This document shows positions 8,183 to 15,672 of a DNA stretch of 64,000 nt, piece after piece. The position numbers and the translations under genes are program-made. The number at the start of each line of letters is the position of its first letter. Positions within the stretch are counted from its first letter, which is position 1. This DNA comes from Alteribacter populi (GTDB lineage: Bacteria > Bacillota > Bacilli > Bacillales > Salisediminibacteriaceae), in the NCBI RefSeq assembly GCF_002352765.1, contig NZ_KZ293963.1, positions 3,808,559-3,872,558 of the forward strand, in the 5' to 3' direction. The notes under the pieces were generated by a model. It was not told the origin of the DNA. It searched no databases and was given only the letters and a program-made list of their open reading frames with translations.

Positions 8183-8791
8183 ATGAAGCCCTTAGACCCG
8201 GGAAAACTTTCGAAAAAAGAGAATTATACATTACTTACTGAGTCGGTGATTCCAAGACCGATTGCCTTTGTAACTAGTCAATCAGCCGACGGTGTGTTAA
8301 ATGCGGCACCATTTAGCTTCTTTAATGTTGTTTCAGCAGATCCGCCACTGATTATGGTATCGATCGGAAAGCGTGGCGCTGAAAAGAAAGATACGTCACG
8401 CAATATTGTCGAGACAGGGTCCTTTGTCGTTCACGTAACCGATGAGGAAAACTTAGAGGAGATGAACGCTACAGCGGCGAATTTGCCGCCTGACGAAAGT
8501 GAAGTTGAGAAGGTTGGACTTACTCCGGTGAAAAGTTCGGCTGTAGAGGTTCCAGGTTTAAAGGAAGCCCGCATCCGCTTTGAATGTAAACTTGAAAAGC
8601 ACCTGAGTTTTGAAGGAAAGGAAGGTGCAACCGACGTCATCTTTGGCCGGATTGTCCACTACCATGTGACAGAAGATCTGCTCGATGCAGACGGTCATGT
8701 GAATGCAGAAAAACTAAAGCCCATCTCTCGACTCGGTGGAAAAGACTATACAAACTTAGGAGAGATCTTCTCTCTTGAGCGACCAAAATAA
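8183..8791 (+). CDS. Flavin reductase / FMN-binding split-barrel protein
   Basis: A 202-residue flavoredoxin-type protein. The N-terminal RPIAFVTSQSADGVLNAAPFSFFNVVSADPP-type strand pattern (here about 24-54) is the FMN-binding split barrel of flavin reductases and related oxidoreductases. It is third in the operon after the ring-cleaving dioxygenase and hydrolase, where it could reduce quinones or supply reduced flavin; that role is inferred from context only. This third gene is an addition relative to the B. subtilis mhqED pair as I know it. Confidence 0.8.
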   Translation: MKPLDPGKLSKKENYTLLTESVIPRPIAFVTSQSADGVLNAAPFSFFNVVSADPPLIMVSIGKRGAEKKDTSRNIVETGSFVVHVTDEENLEEMNATAANLPPDESEVEKVGLTPVKSSAVEVPGLKEARIRFECKLEKHLSFEGKEGATDVIFGRIVHYHVTEDLLDADGHVNAEKLKPISRLGGKDYTNLGEIFSLERPK

Positions 8792-8838
8792 CAAGAGACA
8801 TTGAAACGTAGGTTTTTATACCTTCTGAACTCTCTTAG

Positions 8839-8874
8839 AAAAGCTGTTGAGAAGCATTGCTCTCAACAGCTTTT
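8839..8874 (+). terminator. Terminator of the mhq-like operon
   Basis: A perfect 14-bp stem AAAAGCTGTTGAGA / TCTCAACAGCTTTT with an 8-nt loop, 47 bp after the flavin reductase stop. Confidence 0.8.
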
Positions 8875-8913
8875 GCATTTCGATTAAAAGGTCAGAAGAT
8901 ATAAGCACGGCTG

Positions 8914-9008
8914 GTGACTAGATTCTGACGAAAAACCAGATCTTCCAGTTGTTTGACTTCATTCCGCCAAAAAACCAGGCCTTCGCGCTGAATGACCAGA
9001 TTCCTCCG
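8914..9008. repeat. Degenerate tandem repeat, period about 20-21 bp (GACYAGA family)
   Basis: Successive units begin GACTAGAT, ACCAGATC, GACTTCAT, ACCAGGCC and GACCAGAT at about 20-21 bp spacing. It sits directly after the operon terminator and resembles the repeats at 5321-5395 and 20342-20520. Confidence 0.6.
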
Positions 9009-9137
9009 CTCTTTTAACAGGAATTTACTGTATTTTGTCGAAGTATAATAAAGATACCTAGTAGGTTAATGGACGTTGACACGTGGTACTTTCCGATGAA
9101 AATTCAACAAAATTAATGTTATAGGAGTTGTCGTTAC

Positions 9138-9917
9138 ATGGAAAACGAAAATGTGAAAAATAAAGTGGTTGCTCAATTCGGTAAGAATGCGGAGAAATAT
9201 GTAACGAGCGAATCTCACGCTAGAGGAGGAGATCTTCCTAAACTGGTTGAATGGCTACAACCTCAAAGTTATTGGACAGCTTTAGATATTGCAACAGGTG
9301 GTGGCCATGTATCAAAAGCTTTATCACCACATGTTTCACAAGTCTTTGCTACAGATCTGACAAAAGAAATGTTAGCTAACACAGCAAAACATTTGAATCA
9401 ATCCTATCACAATATTTCTTATGTCATTGCCGATGCCGAAAAGCTGCCGTTTCTTGATCACACGTTTGACATTGTAACCTGCCGTATTGCGCCCCATCAT
9501 TTCCCGAACCCCCATCATTTTATAAATGAAGCTGCAAGAGTGTTAAAACCAAACGGCTTATTTCTCATGATCGATAACGTCGTGCCAGAAGAGAAGAATC
9601 TAGCAGAATTTATGAACAGACTGGAAAAATTAAGGGATGAAAGTCATTCACAGTGCCTTTCTATTGAAGAATGGAGGCATCTGTTTTCTAGGGCAGCCTT
9701 GCTGGAGACGAAATCAGAAATTCGAAAAAAGACATATTCTTTTCCTGCGTGGGTGGAGCGTACAGCAAATAATCAGAGTCAAATAGAGAGTGTCAATCAA
9801 TATATTGCGGAAGGAAGCGAGGAAATCCAAAATTATTTTAACGTTTCCTTTCTCAATAAAAACATTGAATCACTTCAAATAGATGAATGGATGGTCCTCT
9901 GTAAAAAAGAGAGTTAG
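9138..9917 (+). CDS. Class I SAM-dependent methyltransferase (UbiE/MenG-like)
   Basis: A 259-residue cytoplasmic methyltransferase. The SAM-binding motif I reads LDIATGGGHVSKAL (about 49-62), motif II VFATDLTKEML, and motif III region DAEKLPFLDHTFDIVTCRIAPHHF, as in Methyltransf_11 proteins. The substrate is unknown; nothing nearby points to menaquinone biosynthesis. Start ATG 9138 follows TAGGAG. It stands alone between repeat-rich intergenic regions. Confidence 0.82.
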   Translation: MENENVKNKVVAQFGKNAEKYVTSESHARGGDLPKLVEWLQPQSYWTALDIATGGGHVSKALSPHVSQVFATDLTKEMLANTAKHLNQSYHNISYVIADAEKLPFLDHTFDIVTCRIAPHHFPNPHHFINEAARVLKPNGLFLMIDNVVPEEKNLAEFMNRLEKLRDESHSQCLSIEEWRHLFSRAALLETKSEIRKKTYSFPAWVERTANNQSQIESVNQYIAEGSEEIQNYFNVSFLNKNIESLQIDEWMVLCKKES

Positions 9918-10059
9918 ATGAATGCATACGATGAACTTGGATGAAAATCAAAGTGAGTTAATAAAGTAAAACGGAGTCATTCGTTCAAATAAATATATTG
10001 CCATTACATACACCACTCACCTGGAACTTACATGCATATTTGAGGGAGATCATAACGCA

Positions 10060-10347
10060 ATGTTATCCTTTCAAAACAGCAGTCCGACGGTTTTCTTAGT
10101 GGAAACGGAAAAAGTAAGTCATCACTCCTTTTTAAATACGCGAACAGGGGTGGAACATAGTACCCTTGATTTTTATACAGAAGACTTGGAAGGGTGTTAT
10201 AACGATTTAAAATCAAAAAGAGTTAAAGTAGGGGCCCTAAATAAAAACGGTTTGTATGGTGGATTTGGCTTCTACGATCCGGACGGTCATTTGCTTAGTG
10301 CGACAAATGTTTTACATGAGGGGCAAGAGAAATTTAAGCAAATATAA
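10060..10347 (+). pseudogene. VOC/glyoxalase-fold protein lacking its N-terminal half
   Basis: The 95-residue reading resembles the second half of a single VOC domain (SSPTVFLVETE, GVEHSTLDFYTEDLEGCYNDLKSKRV, GFGFYDPDGHLLSATN). The first beta-alpha-beta module with the first metal ligand is absent. The frame is open back to about 9970 and continues protein-like without a usable start, so this looks like a decayed gene, though ATG 10060 with GAGGGA 12 bases before it might still be translated. After the stop, 10356-10489 in another frame also looks like a protein fragment. Confidence 0.5.
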
Positions 10348-10490
10348 AGTATCAGATCCGAGTGATATTTATGAAGGTTTGATTGCGGATGCCATTCCAG
10401 AAAACATTGGTGTTTATGTGATAAAAAAGCTTTGTTCAGATGTTAAAAAAACAGATTTCGTTCATTTTTGTTACGTGAAAAATCGGTAAA

Positions 10491-10540
10491 AAAACCCATG
10501 CTCAGAAAAGTAACGGGTTTACTTGTGAGGTGCAAAACGG
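10491..10540 (+). repeat. Left inverted repeat of the 10.5-13.8 kb segment
   Basis: Contains a hairpin AAACCC...GGGTTT and the blocks AAACCCATGCT, TAACGGGTTTACTT and GAGGTGCAAA. The same blocks in the same order occur on the opposite strand at 13752-13800, differing mainly in the loop and a few bases. Confidence 0.65.
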
Positions 10541-10612
10541 CAAAACACAGACAAATTCACACTCTAAATCACACAACTTTCACAATCGAAATCATAGTAT
10601 AATTCGCATATT

Positions 10613-10648
10613 AAAATGGCACGAAGAATCAGTTCTTCGTGCCATTTT
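10613..10648. terminator. Bidirectional rho-independent terminator
   Basis: A perfect 16-bp stem from AAAATGGCACGAAGAA with loop TCAG and T-rich flanks on both strands. It would stop transcripts from the minus-strand gene ending at 10697. Confidence 0.8.
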
Positions 10649-10656
10649 TTCATATT

Positions 10657-10693
10657 TGCTTACCGAACTAACGCTCTCCGTTTGTTCAACAAG
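10657..10693. repeat. Cassette-boundary-like palindrome, copy a
   Basis: GAACTAACGC and CCGTTTGTTCAA are imperfectly complementary arms just after the stop of the minus-strand gene 10697-11011. Compare the copies near 11083, 12150, 12268, 12600, 12840, 13184 and 13480. Confidence 0.5.
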
Positions 10694-10696
10694 GTG

Positions 10697-11011
10697 TCAT
10701 TTAGTTAAAAATTTATCTTTTGAAACTATACCCCATTTATTTGCTACAAGTTTATCTATATATTCGCTAACACTAATTTCTTCCAACTCCATTACAAGTG
10801 GTTGTAGAGATACATAACATTCATTTGTCTCATAATTTATCGTGACTTTTACAACCTCATATCCATTATGAAATCTTGAATCAAAGCCTGGGTCATCAAT
10901 AATATCTCCTTTAACAGGACGAATATTTGATTTAAATGTTTTCATTACTATTTCCGAATTACCATTTTCTTCTTTTGTAGATGTTACAAGCATAATCATT
11001 TTGATTTTCAC
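10697..11011 (-). CDS. Hypothetical protein
   Basis: A 104-residue soluble protein with no family I recognise. It has alternating beta-like segments (MIMLVTSTKEENGNSEIV, YEVVKVTINYETNECYVSL) and ends with an acidic helix. The GTG at 11011 is chosen because AGAGGGA lies 6 bases upstream; an in-frame ATG at 11053 has no good ribosome site. It is the last gene of the minus-strand array, ahead of a strong terminator at 10613-10648. Confidence 0.55.
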   Translation of the reverse strand: MKIKMIMLVTSTKEENGNSEIVMKTFKSNIRPVKGDIIDDPGFDSRFHNGYEVVKVTINYETNECYVSLQPLVMELEEISVSEYIDKLVANKWGIVSKDKFLTK

Positions 11012-11082
11012 AACTTTCCCTCTCTTTAACCATGAATTATTCTCCTCGAACAATAACAGTAGGAACTGTCATTACAACAATT

Positions 11083-11116
11083 CCTCAACAAAAGCTCCCC
11101 GATAACTCAATAAGAA
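11083..11116. repeat. Cassette-boundary-like palindrome, copy b
   Basis: CAACAAAAGCTCCCCGATAA followed by CTCAATAAG aligns with copy a (AACTAACGC-CCGTTTGTTCAA) and lies directly after the stop of the broken lipoprotein gene. Confidence 0.4.
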
Positions 11117-11121
11117 TGGTT

Positions 11122-11606
11122 TTATTTCTCTTCTACATCCACAATAACATTTCCCAATAATCCCTCGCCAAAATATACTTCTAACTTCCATATCCCTGCA
11201 CTTGGTAACATCATAGTGGAAGGAATGTGATGGTCTGCTCCGTTGTTAGGTGAAAGAAAAATATTGGTAGAGTGCTCACGCTCAAGAACAGTTATTTCTT
11301 CACCTGCTTCTTTATTGATTCTAATCACCTTAAATGGTTGTGTTAGTATTTCCTGTTCACCCCAAAAATGCCACATATATTTTTGGGGTTCGCCTGCTAT
11401 AAAAGAACCATACTCTCCAATTCCAAGATTCCATTATCTCCAATGCGGAAAATAAAATCACCCGTTTGCCCATCATCCGTAATTATGACTTCCCTAACAA
11501 GTGTCGGACTTTCTTCCCAGCTTTCCTCGGTCTTTTTAATTGTCTCATTTGAACAAGCAATAATACTAATAACAACCAAAAATACAATTAATAAAAATCT
11601 TTTCAC
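11122..11606 (-). pseudogene. DUF4871-like lipoprotein gene broken by a frameshift
   Basis: The 5' part (11606 down to about 11430) encodes a lipoprotein start MKRFLLIVFLVVISIIACSN with a lipobox ending at Cys and GTG start after GGAGGAAATAA. The 3' part (from about 11430 down to 11122) continues in another frame with LGIGEYGSFIAGEPQKYMW, then WHFWGEQEI, NNGADHHIPSTMMLPSAGIWKLEVYF, the typical C-terminal block of DUF4871/YmzC-like secreted proteins. A one-base loss near 11421-11440 would rejoin them. It could be a real pseudogene or a sequencing error. Confidence 0.65.
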
Positions 11607-11627
11607 TTATTTCCTCCCCCAATCCGA

Positions 11628-12068
11628 TTATTTGATGTTCTTATGCAAGAAAATGATTCTTTCTATTTCTTCAAAACCATTTTTCTTATAAAATTCTTCA
11701 GCAGGTATACCTCTATCTGTGAGAAGTGTAATGTTACTTATATTACTGCTATGAAGCTCTTTTATTAAATGATTTAACAACTCTCTTCCAATACCCTTAT
11801 TTTGACATTTTGTTTTTACACACATTTCATTAATAAAAAACTCATCTCCGCTCCACCATACTCTATTTGCACCAAAAATAAAGCCAAGAATTTCGTCGTT
11901 TTCTACCGCTAAAACACCTAAAAATCCAGGTGTCTGGTAAAAACTCAGTAAATACTTTTTAGCCTTTGTAAATGTCCATTCATCATTCCAAGGCTCATCA
12001 TTGAATACTTCAATAAATGTTTCCGTACATTTAATTAAATCATTTTTTGAAATTAGCTTAAATTCCAA
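11628..12068 (-). CDS. GNAT-family N-acetyltransferase
   Basis: A 146-residue acetyl-CoA-dependent N-acetyltransferase. The acetyl-CoA pyrophosphate loop is C-QNKGIG (about 91-97), preceded by the beta4 strand FFINEMCV and followed by LLTDRGIPAEEFYKKNGFEE. It resembles small-molecule acetyltransferases of the aminoglycoside type, but substrate cannot be assigned. Start is TTG at 12068 with AAGGAGA 7 bases upstream. It belongs to the AT-rich minus-strand array. Confidence 0.78.
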   Translation of the reverse strand: MEFKLISKNDLIKCTETFIEVFNDEPWNDEWTFTKAKKYLLSFYQTPGFLGVLAVENDEILGFIFGANRVWWSGDEFFINEMCVKTKCQNKGIGRELLNHLIKELHSSNISNITLLTDRGIPAEEFYKKNGFEEIERIIFLHKNIK

Positions 12069-12144
12069 TGTAAATTCTCCTTATCGTTAAATGTATTACT
12101 AAAACCACCTTAATCGTTTTTTTATTGGTTATTCTACACAAAAA

Positions 12145-12195
12145 ACAAAATTTCTTATTGGCTAACCTGCTCGTTAGTTAAATAAAAACTGGCAT
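12145..12195. repeat. Cassette-boundary-like palindrome, copy c
   Basis: TTATTGGCTAAC and GTTAGTTAAATAA are imperfect complementary arms around CTGCTC. It lies in the gap between the acetyltransferase start and the small membrane protein, where a gene may have been lost. Confidence 0.45.
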
Positions 12196-12267
12196 CTCCT
12201 TATCGAAGGATTCTCCCCATTAGCACCTCAACAGCCACAACAGCTTCTTGAAGTATTGCTTCCGTTA

Positions 12268-12300
12268 CTTTAAGTGCATCTTTTCACAATAACAAAGTCC
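12268..12300. repeat. Cassette-boundary-like motif, copy h
   Basis: CCGTTACTTTAAGTGCATC then TTTTCACAA closely matches copies d (13490) and e (12615), which share TTAAGT...TTTCACAA. It ends about 14 bp after the stop of the small gene 12311-12490. Confidence 0.5.
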
Positions 12301-12310
12301 AATTAGATAT

Positions 12311-12490
12311 TCAGGTTTGTTTTCGCTCTTTTATCTGAGCATTGAGGTTCAGGTAGATACCGTAGCCTCCTGCTATGATTAAAAATATTTGTCCATAACC
12401 AAAATTTAGATTAAGCCAGTATGTGAATAACATTAGGGAAATAATCACAATAAAGATTATGGTAATAATAATTCGGTAATATTTATTCAT
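12311..12490 (-). CDS. Small two-helix membrane protein
   Basis: A 59-residue protein beginning MNKYYRIIITIIFIVIISLM, with a second hydrophobic stretch FGYGQIFLIIAGGYGIYL and a short charged tail QIKERKQT. Two transmembrane helices are likely. No family recognised. A CGGAGA weak ribosome site precedes the ATG. Position in the minus-strand array and codon use like its neighbours support it. Confidence 0.55.
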   Translation of the reverse strand: MNKYYRIIITIIFIVIISLMLFTYWLNLNFGYGQIFLIIAGGYGIYLNLNAQIKERKQT

Positions 12491-12599
12491 TGTTAGTCTC
12501 CGGATACATTATTTAATTTGAAAATGATTTTTATAAGCATAAAAAGCGACTGCCTTGTTATACAATCCTGCGACATTAACGCTATAGACGATTTAATTA

Positions 12600-12642
12600 T
12601 TTTGTTAAATCCACCCTTTACTTTAAGTACCTCATTTCACAA
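12600..12642. repeat. Cassette-boundary-like motif, copy e
   Basis: TTTGTTAAATCCACCC then TTTACTTTAAGTACC then TCATTTCACAA aligns base for base over much of its length with copy d near 13478-13520. Confidence 0.5.
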
Positions 12643-12649
12643 TCTCCGA

Positions 12650-12814
12650 CTAAAACACTTTTCTATTTTTAACCGTTTTAATGTCTTTAGTAATTTGTAT
12701 GATTTGTTTCTTTAGCCATTTAGACTTTTTAAAACTAAGCAAGTACAACATTTTAAATAAATATAGGTCAAATTTAGAAGTACCAATCTTATCTTGATTA
12801 GCAATGATATTCAT
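12650..12814 (-). CDS. Small basic hypothetical protein
   Basis: A 54-residue, lysine-rich protein (start MNIIANQDKIGTSKFDLYLF, end KDIKTVKNRKVF) with a GGGAAGTGAG ribosome site 3-8 bases before the ATG. No family recognised; it could be a nucleic-acid- or membrane-associated peptide. It fits the pattern of the surrounding array, one small gene followed by a palindrome. Confidence 0.5.
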   Translation of the reverse strand: MNIIANQDKIGTSKFDLYLFKMLYLLSFKKSKWLKKQIIQITKDIKTVKNRKVF

Positions 12815-12835
12815 AAGCTCACTTCCCAAAATAAT

Positions 12836-12873
12836 TAAATAATATTACCGATTGCCCTTTTGATTAAGTACAC
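12836..12873. repeat. Cassette-boundary-like motif, copy g
   Basis: ATTACCGATTGCCC then TTTTGATTAAGTACAC aligns loosely with the other copies and abuts the stop of gene 12874-13152. Confidence 0.35.
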
Positions 12874-13152
12874 TTATTTACCTTCAAATTTTAAGGCATC
12901 AATGTATTGTTTAGCTTCTACTAATGACATTCCTAATGTTTCTTTTGCTACTTTAACTGCCTTTTCATCTTTTCCCTCTTTTATGAGACTTCGTAATTCA
13001 TCATTTATCGGTTTATCAGATACTTGTACCTTGTTTGCTATTTGTGCCAAATTGTATTTGATACCTTTGATGCTGTTATCTATGCTAATAACTTTAAAAA
13101 GTAAAATAATAACCCCAACAAATATCACTATTTCTAAAAAAGAATATTCCAT
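12874..13152 (-). CDS. Membrane-anchored protein with ribosomal L7/L12 C-terminal-like domain
   Basis: A 92-residue protein: one N-terminal transmembrane helix (FLEIVIFVGVIILLFKVI, about 5-22), a short coiled region, then KAVKVAKETLGMSLVEAKQYIDAL (about 63-86), which follows the bL12 C-terminal pattern K-x-I-K-x-V-R-x-x-T-G-L-x-L-K-E-A-K. Such domains occur in small proteins of unknown function in Bacillaceae and are not ribosomal. Start ATG 13152 follows AAGGAGGATT. Confidence 0.7.
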   Translation of the reverse strand: MEYSFLEIVIFVGVIILLFKVISIDNSIKGIKYNLAQIANKVQVSDKPINDELRSLIKEGKDEKAVKVAKETLGMSLVEAKQYIDALKFEGK

Positions 13153-13183
13153 TATTTAATCCTCCTTTTTTGCGACTGGTCCT

Positions 13184-13217
13184 GTAAACAACAATCGCAC
13201 CCCTTATTTAGATTTAA
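13184..13217. repeat. Cassette-boundary-like motif, copy f
   Basis: AACAACAATCGCACCCC then TTATTTAGATTTAATT aligns loosely with copies a and b and abuts the stop of gene 13218-13406. Confidence 0.35.
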
Positions 13218-13406
13218 TTATTTATCTTTACTTCCATTATAAAAGTTTGAAGCAATCAATAAAATTACTCCAATTATAATTAAAGGCATTGAAAATGCGG
13301 AAAAAGGCTCTGGGGCATCTTTAATAATTTCAAATGCTATACCAAATGCACTTAAAAATGTTCCAATAAAAAATAACACTCTGCCTACTTTATTATGCTT
13401 TTTCAC
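13218..13406 (-). CDS. Small two-helix membrane protein
   Basis: A 62-residue protein with two hydrophobic helices (VGRVLFFIGTFLSAFGIAFEI and FSMPLIIIGVILLIASNF) separated by a short acidic turn. Start is GTG 13406 because AAGGAGTGA lies 4-5 bases before it; the in-frame ATG at 13430 lies inside the ribosome-site region. No family recognised. It is the first gene of the minus-strand array. Confidence 0.6.
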   Translation of the reverse strand: MKKHNKVGRVLFFIGTFLSAFGIAFEIIKDAPEPFSAFSMPLIIIGVILLIASNFYNGSKDK

Positions 13407-13469
13407 GTAATCACTCCTTTTCAATACCACACATTCTAATTTTAACAGAAAAAAGTATTGTGTTTTCTT

Positions 13470-13520
13470 GGTAAATTTGTTTAACTATTCTGCCTCGTTA
13501 GGTTAAGTAAATCATTTCAC
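13470..13520. repeat. Cassette-boundary-like palindrome, copy d (upstream end of array)
   Basis: TTTGTTTAACTATTCTGCC then TCGTTAGGTTAAGTAA then TCATTTCACAA. It is upstream of the first array gene rather than downstream of one, the place an insertion site would occupy in an integron-like layout. Confidence 0.45.
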
Positions 13521-13602
13521 AAAGTCGATATATTTCTTTCTACTATTTTAACATAAATATCCAAATCCTTCTCTTTCACAGTAAAATTAACATGGTAAAT
13601 CA

Positions 13603-13740
13603 CACTCAAATCACACAAGGGAAATATTTATTTCCACCTATGTGAATTACTTTGTGATTTCATTACTTTTATCCATAAAACACTGATATAACAACAAAAA
13701 ATCACATGTGATTTCTGTTGTGAAATCGCATGTGATTTTG
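13603..13740. repeat. Clustered TCACA/TGTGA repeats
   Basis: AAATCACACTCAAATCACAC is nearly repeated at the left end of the segment (10553-10575), and ATCACATGTGAT and ATCGCATGTGAT palindromes follow at 13700-13738. No gene seen. Confidence 0.5.
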
Positions 13741-13751
13741 CTTGCAATTGG

Positions 13752-13800
13752 CTTGTTTGCACCTCTGAAGTAAACCCGTTATCAGAAAAGCATGGGTTTC
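13752..13800 (-). repeat. Right inverted repeat of the 10.5-13.8 kb segment
   Basis: Reverse complement of the left copy at 10491-10540: AAACCCATGCT, TAACGGGTTTACTT and GAGGTGCAAA appear in the same order. The loop of the internal hairpin is inverted between copies. Confidence 0.65.
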
Positions 13801-13844
13801 TTGATAGCAGTTGAATGGATCTTAACAGCTATCTTGTATAAAAT

Positions 13845-15545
13845 CTACCTCTCGATTGAAAGGTTTTCATAAGCGCGGATGGCAATCGTGTCCTCTTCTG
13901 TATCAATATACTCCACACGTAATTCGTCACCCGGTTCGATGAATAAAGCGAGCTGAGATCTGTTGACAGGAATCGTGAAAACTTGGTCTCTTCCTTCAAA
14001 CAAGATAAGAACGATTGTTCCATCTTCGTCACTAGCCTGCGTAATGCGGTCAACAACCAGCGTCTCCTCAACCTCATTCGTAAGGTCGGTTGGCACATCT
14101 TTGTCGGAATCTAATCCAGTAGCGAGGAAGTTTTGATATTCATTAAACACTTCTCTTCGTGAATCTGCGTGTACCACTCGGCCTGAATCAGCGTGAACGA
14201 GTGCGATTTCTTGGAATCCGTTATTACGGTCTACGACTGGGACGACCCACGTATATTGTCCGTAGATCGAATATAATACAGGTTGAGTACCGACCCATTG
14301 TTCTCGCTCAAAGGCACGGTCTACACGGTCGCGAGCAGCATTACCGTTAAGAATACCACGCGCATCCTCGCCTCCATAATACGTCATTTCGCCTGTACGA
14401 GCGTTAACCATCGAGAAACCAACCATTGTGTTTCCGGAACCCCGCGGACGTTCATGGTCAACAAACCAGTGCATATCTTTATCGGCTCCAAATACACCGA
14501 TCATTTCATCTCTGCGCGGTTCGTGTACACCGTCCCGGCCAATAAATCTGTTCCAGAAGCCGCCACCGTACTGGCCATACCAAGTAGCGTAATCCAGAGC
14601 GGTACTTTCAGCCACACCTTGATCGATAAACTCTGGTAACTCATTTAAGGAATACTGTTCCATTTCACCGGATACAGCATCTAAAATAACCACTCCGTCA
14701 GCTTTGTTTCCATGACGGAAAAACTCATAATGCCCGTAAGCAAATACATAGTACGGATGCCCGTTGTCATCTGGCTCAAATGATTCGCTTACAATAATAA
14801 TGTCGCTATATTCACTCCGAACTTTCCGTTTAGCATTTTCGCCTAAGTAAGCACTTGGTACATATTTCATTTCATATTCGTCTACTAGCTCTGCTTGATC
14901 GTTTGGGTCTTCAGCAGAAATTTTAATGTATCCTGGCACATGATCTGTACTGAACCATCTGTACAACCCATCATATTCAATCGGACTTACCCAAAACAGT
15001 TCGTCGTCAATTTTTTGGATACTTGACGCACCTAATGAATAGCGTGCCGAATTATCTAAGTCCCCGAAGACAATCTCTGATCGGTAACGAGCGTTTCCGT
15101 GCGGGACGACTCGAATGTTTTGTTCATCGGCACTTTCCATCACTTCTAACTCGGTTTCTGCCTCTGGAAGCTCATGTCGCTCTGAAGCTGTCTGTAACGG
15201 ATAAACAAACCACATGTAGGAGATACCTACCGCAAATAAGCAGCCAATGATAAATGCCCCTGTGTTTGATACGGTTGTTTTCTTTTCCATGTAGTACGAC
15301 AGTAATGATGAAGCAATGAGATTAATGATAATGATTACAGCAAATGAATGAAGAATACCGTGCCATGTCACATCGATTAACCCGACATATAAAACCATGA
15401 AACTCAAAATTAAACCGAAAACATACCTTACACCATTTTCGGCCAAAAAGTACTTGGCAGTTTGTCGATTCTTTAAAGCCTTTACCCACATGCCGAGCAC
15501 AGGATTCAAAAATAACAGTGCTGTTAATAAAATGTAAATAAACAT
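13845..15545 (-). CDS. Large membrane protein with extracytoplasmic domain, unknown function
   Basis: A 566-residue protein with four transmembrane helices in the first 116 residues (about 3-20, 42-60, 65-84, 96-114) followed by about 450 hydrophilic, acidic residues. The exposed part has repeated aromatic-rich segments such as DYATWYGQYGGGFWNRF, SMVNARTGEMTYYGG and YSIYGQYTWVVPVV, faintly like PepSY repeats, and ends with a small beta domain (VEETLVVDRITQASDEDGTIV). I do not recognise the family. Start ATG follows GGGGGAGTAGGG. Confidence 0.6.
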   Translation of the reverse strand: MFIYILLTALLFLNPVLGMWVKALKNRQTAKYFLAENGVRYVFGLILSFMVLYVGLIDVTWHGILHSFAVIIIINLIASSLLSYYMEKKTTVSNTGAFIIGCLFAVGISYMWFVYPLQTASERHELPEAETELEVMESADEQNIRVVPHGNARYRSEIVFGDLDNSARYSLGASSIQKIDDELFWVSPIEYDGLYRWFSTDHVPGYIKISAEDPNDQAELVDEYEMKYVPSAYLGENAKRKVRSEYSDIIIVSESFEPDDNGHPYYVFAYGHYEFFRHGNKADGVVILDAVSGEMEQYSLNELPEFIDQGVAESTALDYATWYGQYGGGFWNRFIGRDGVHEPRRDEMIGVFGADKDMHWFVDHERPRGSGNTMVGFSMVNARTGEMTYYGGEDARGILNGNAARDRVDRAFEREQWVGTQPVLYSIYGQYTWVVPVVDRNNGFQEIALVHADSGRVVHADSRREVFNEYQNFLATGLDSDKDVPTDLTNEVEETLVVDRITQASDEDGTIVLILFEGRDQVFTIPVNRSQLALFIEPGDELRVEYIDTEEDTIAIRAYENLSIER

Positions 15546-15672
15546 ATGATCCCTACTCCCCCTTAATATTCTTTGAAAATAATTTTAACTAGTTTTTCAT
15601 ATGAATGAATTGCATAATTCTGAGCCCAGGCGGCTCAACGGTTCTAATACATGAAAAAGGAGCACCTCCCAA

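Noticed and set aside
7558..8231. Overlapping long frames on both strands inside mhqD
   Set aside because: They are shadows of a clearly recognised alpha/beta hydrolase and have no ribosome sites or family resemblance.
12518..12715. Plus-strand 65-codon frame
   Set aside because: It is antisense to a better supported minus-strand small gene and its palindrome, with AT-rich composition that yields chance frames.
10657..13520. True integron attC sites
   Set aside because: The palindromes do not consistently carry the RYYYAAC/GTTRRRY core pair and no tyrosine integrase gene is in the window, so only the looser term cassette-like is used.
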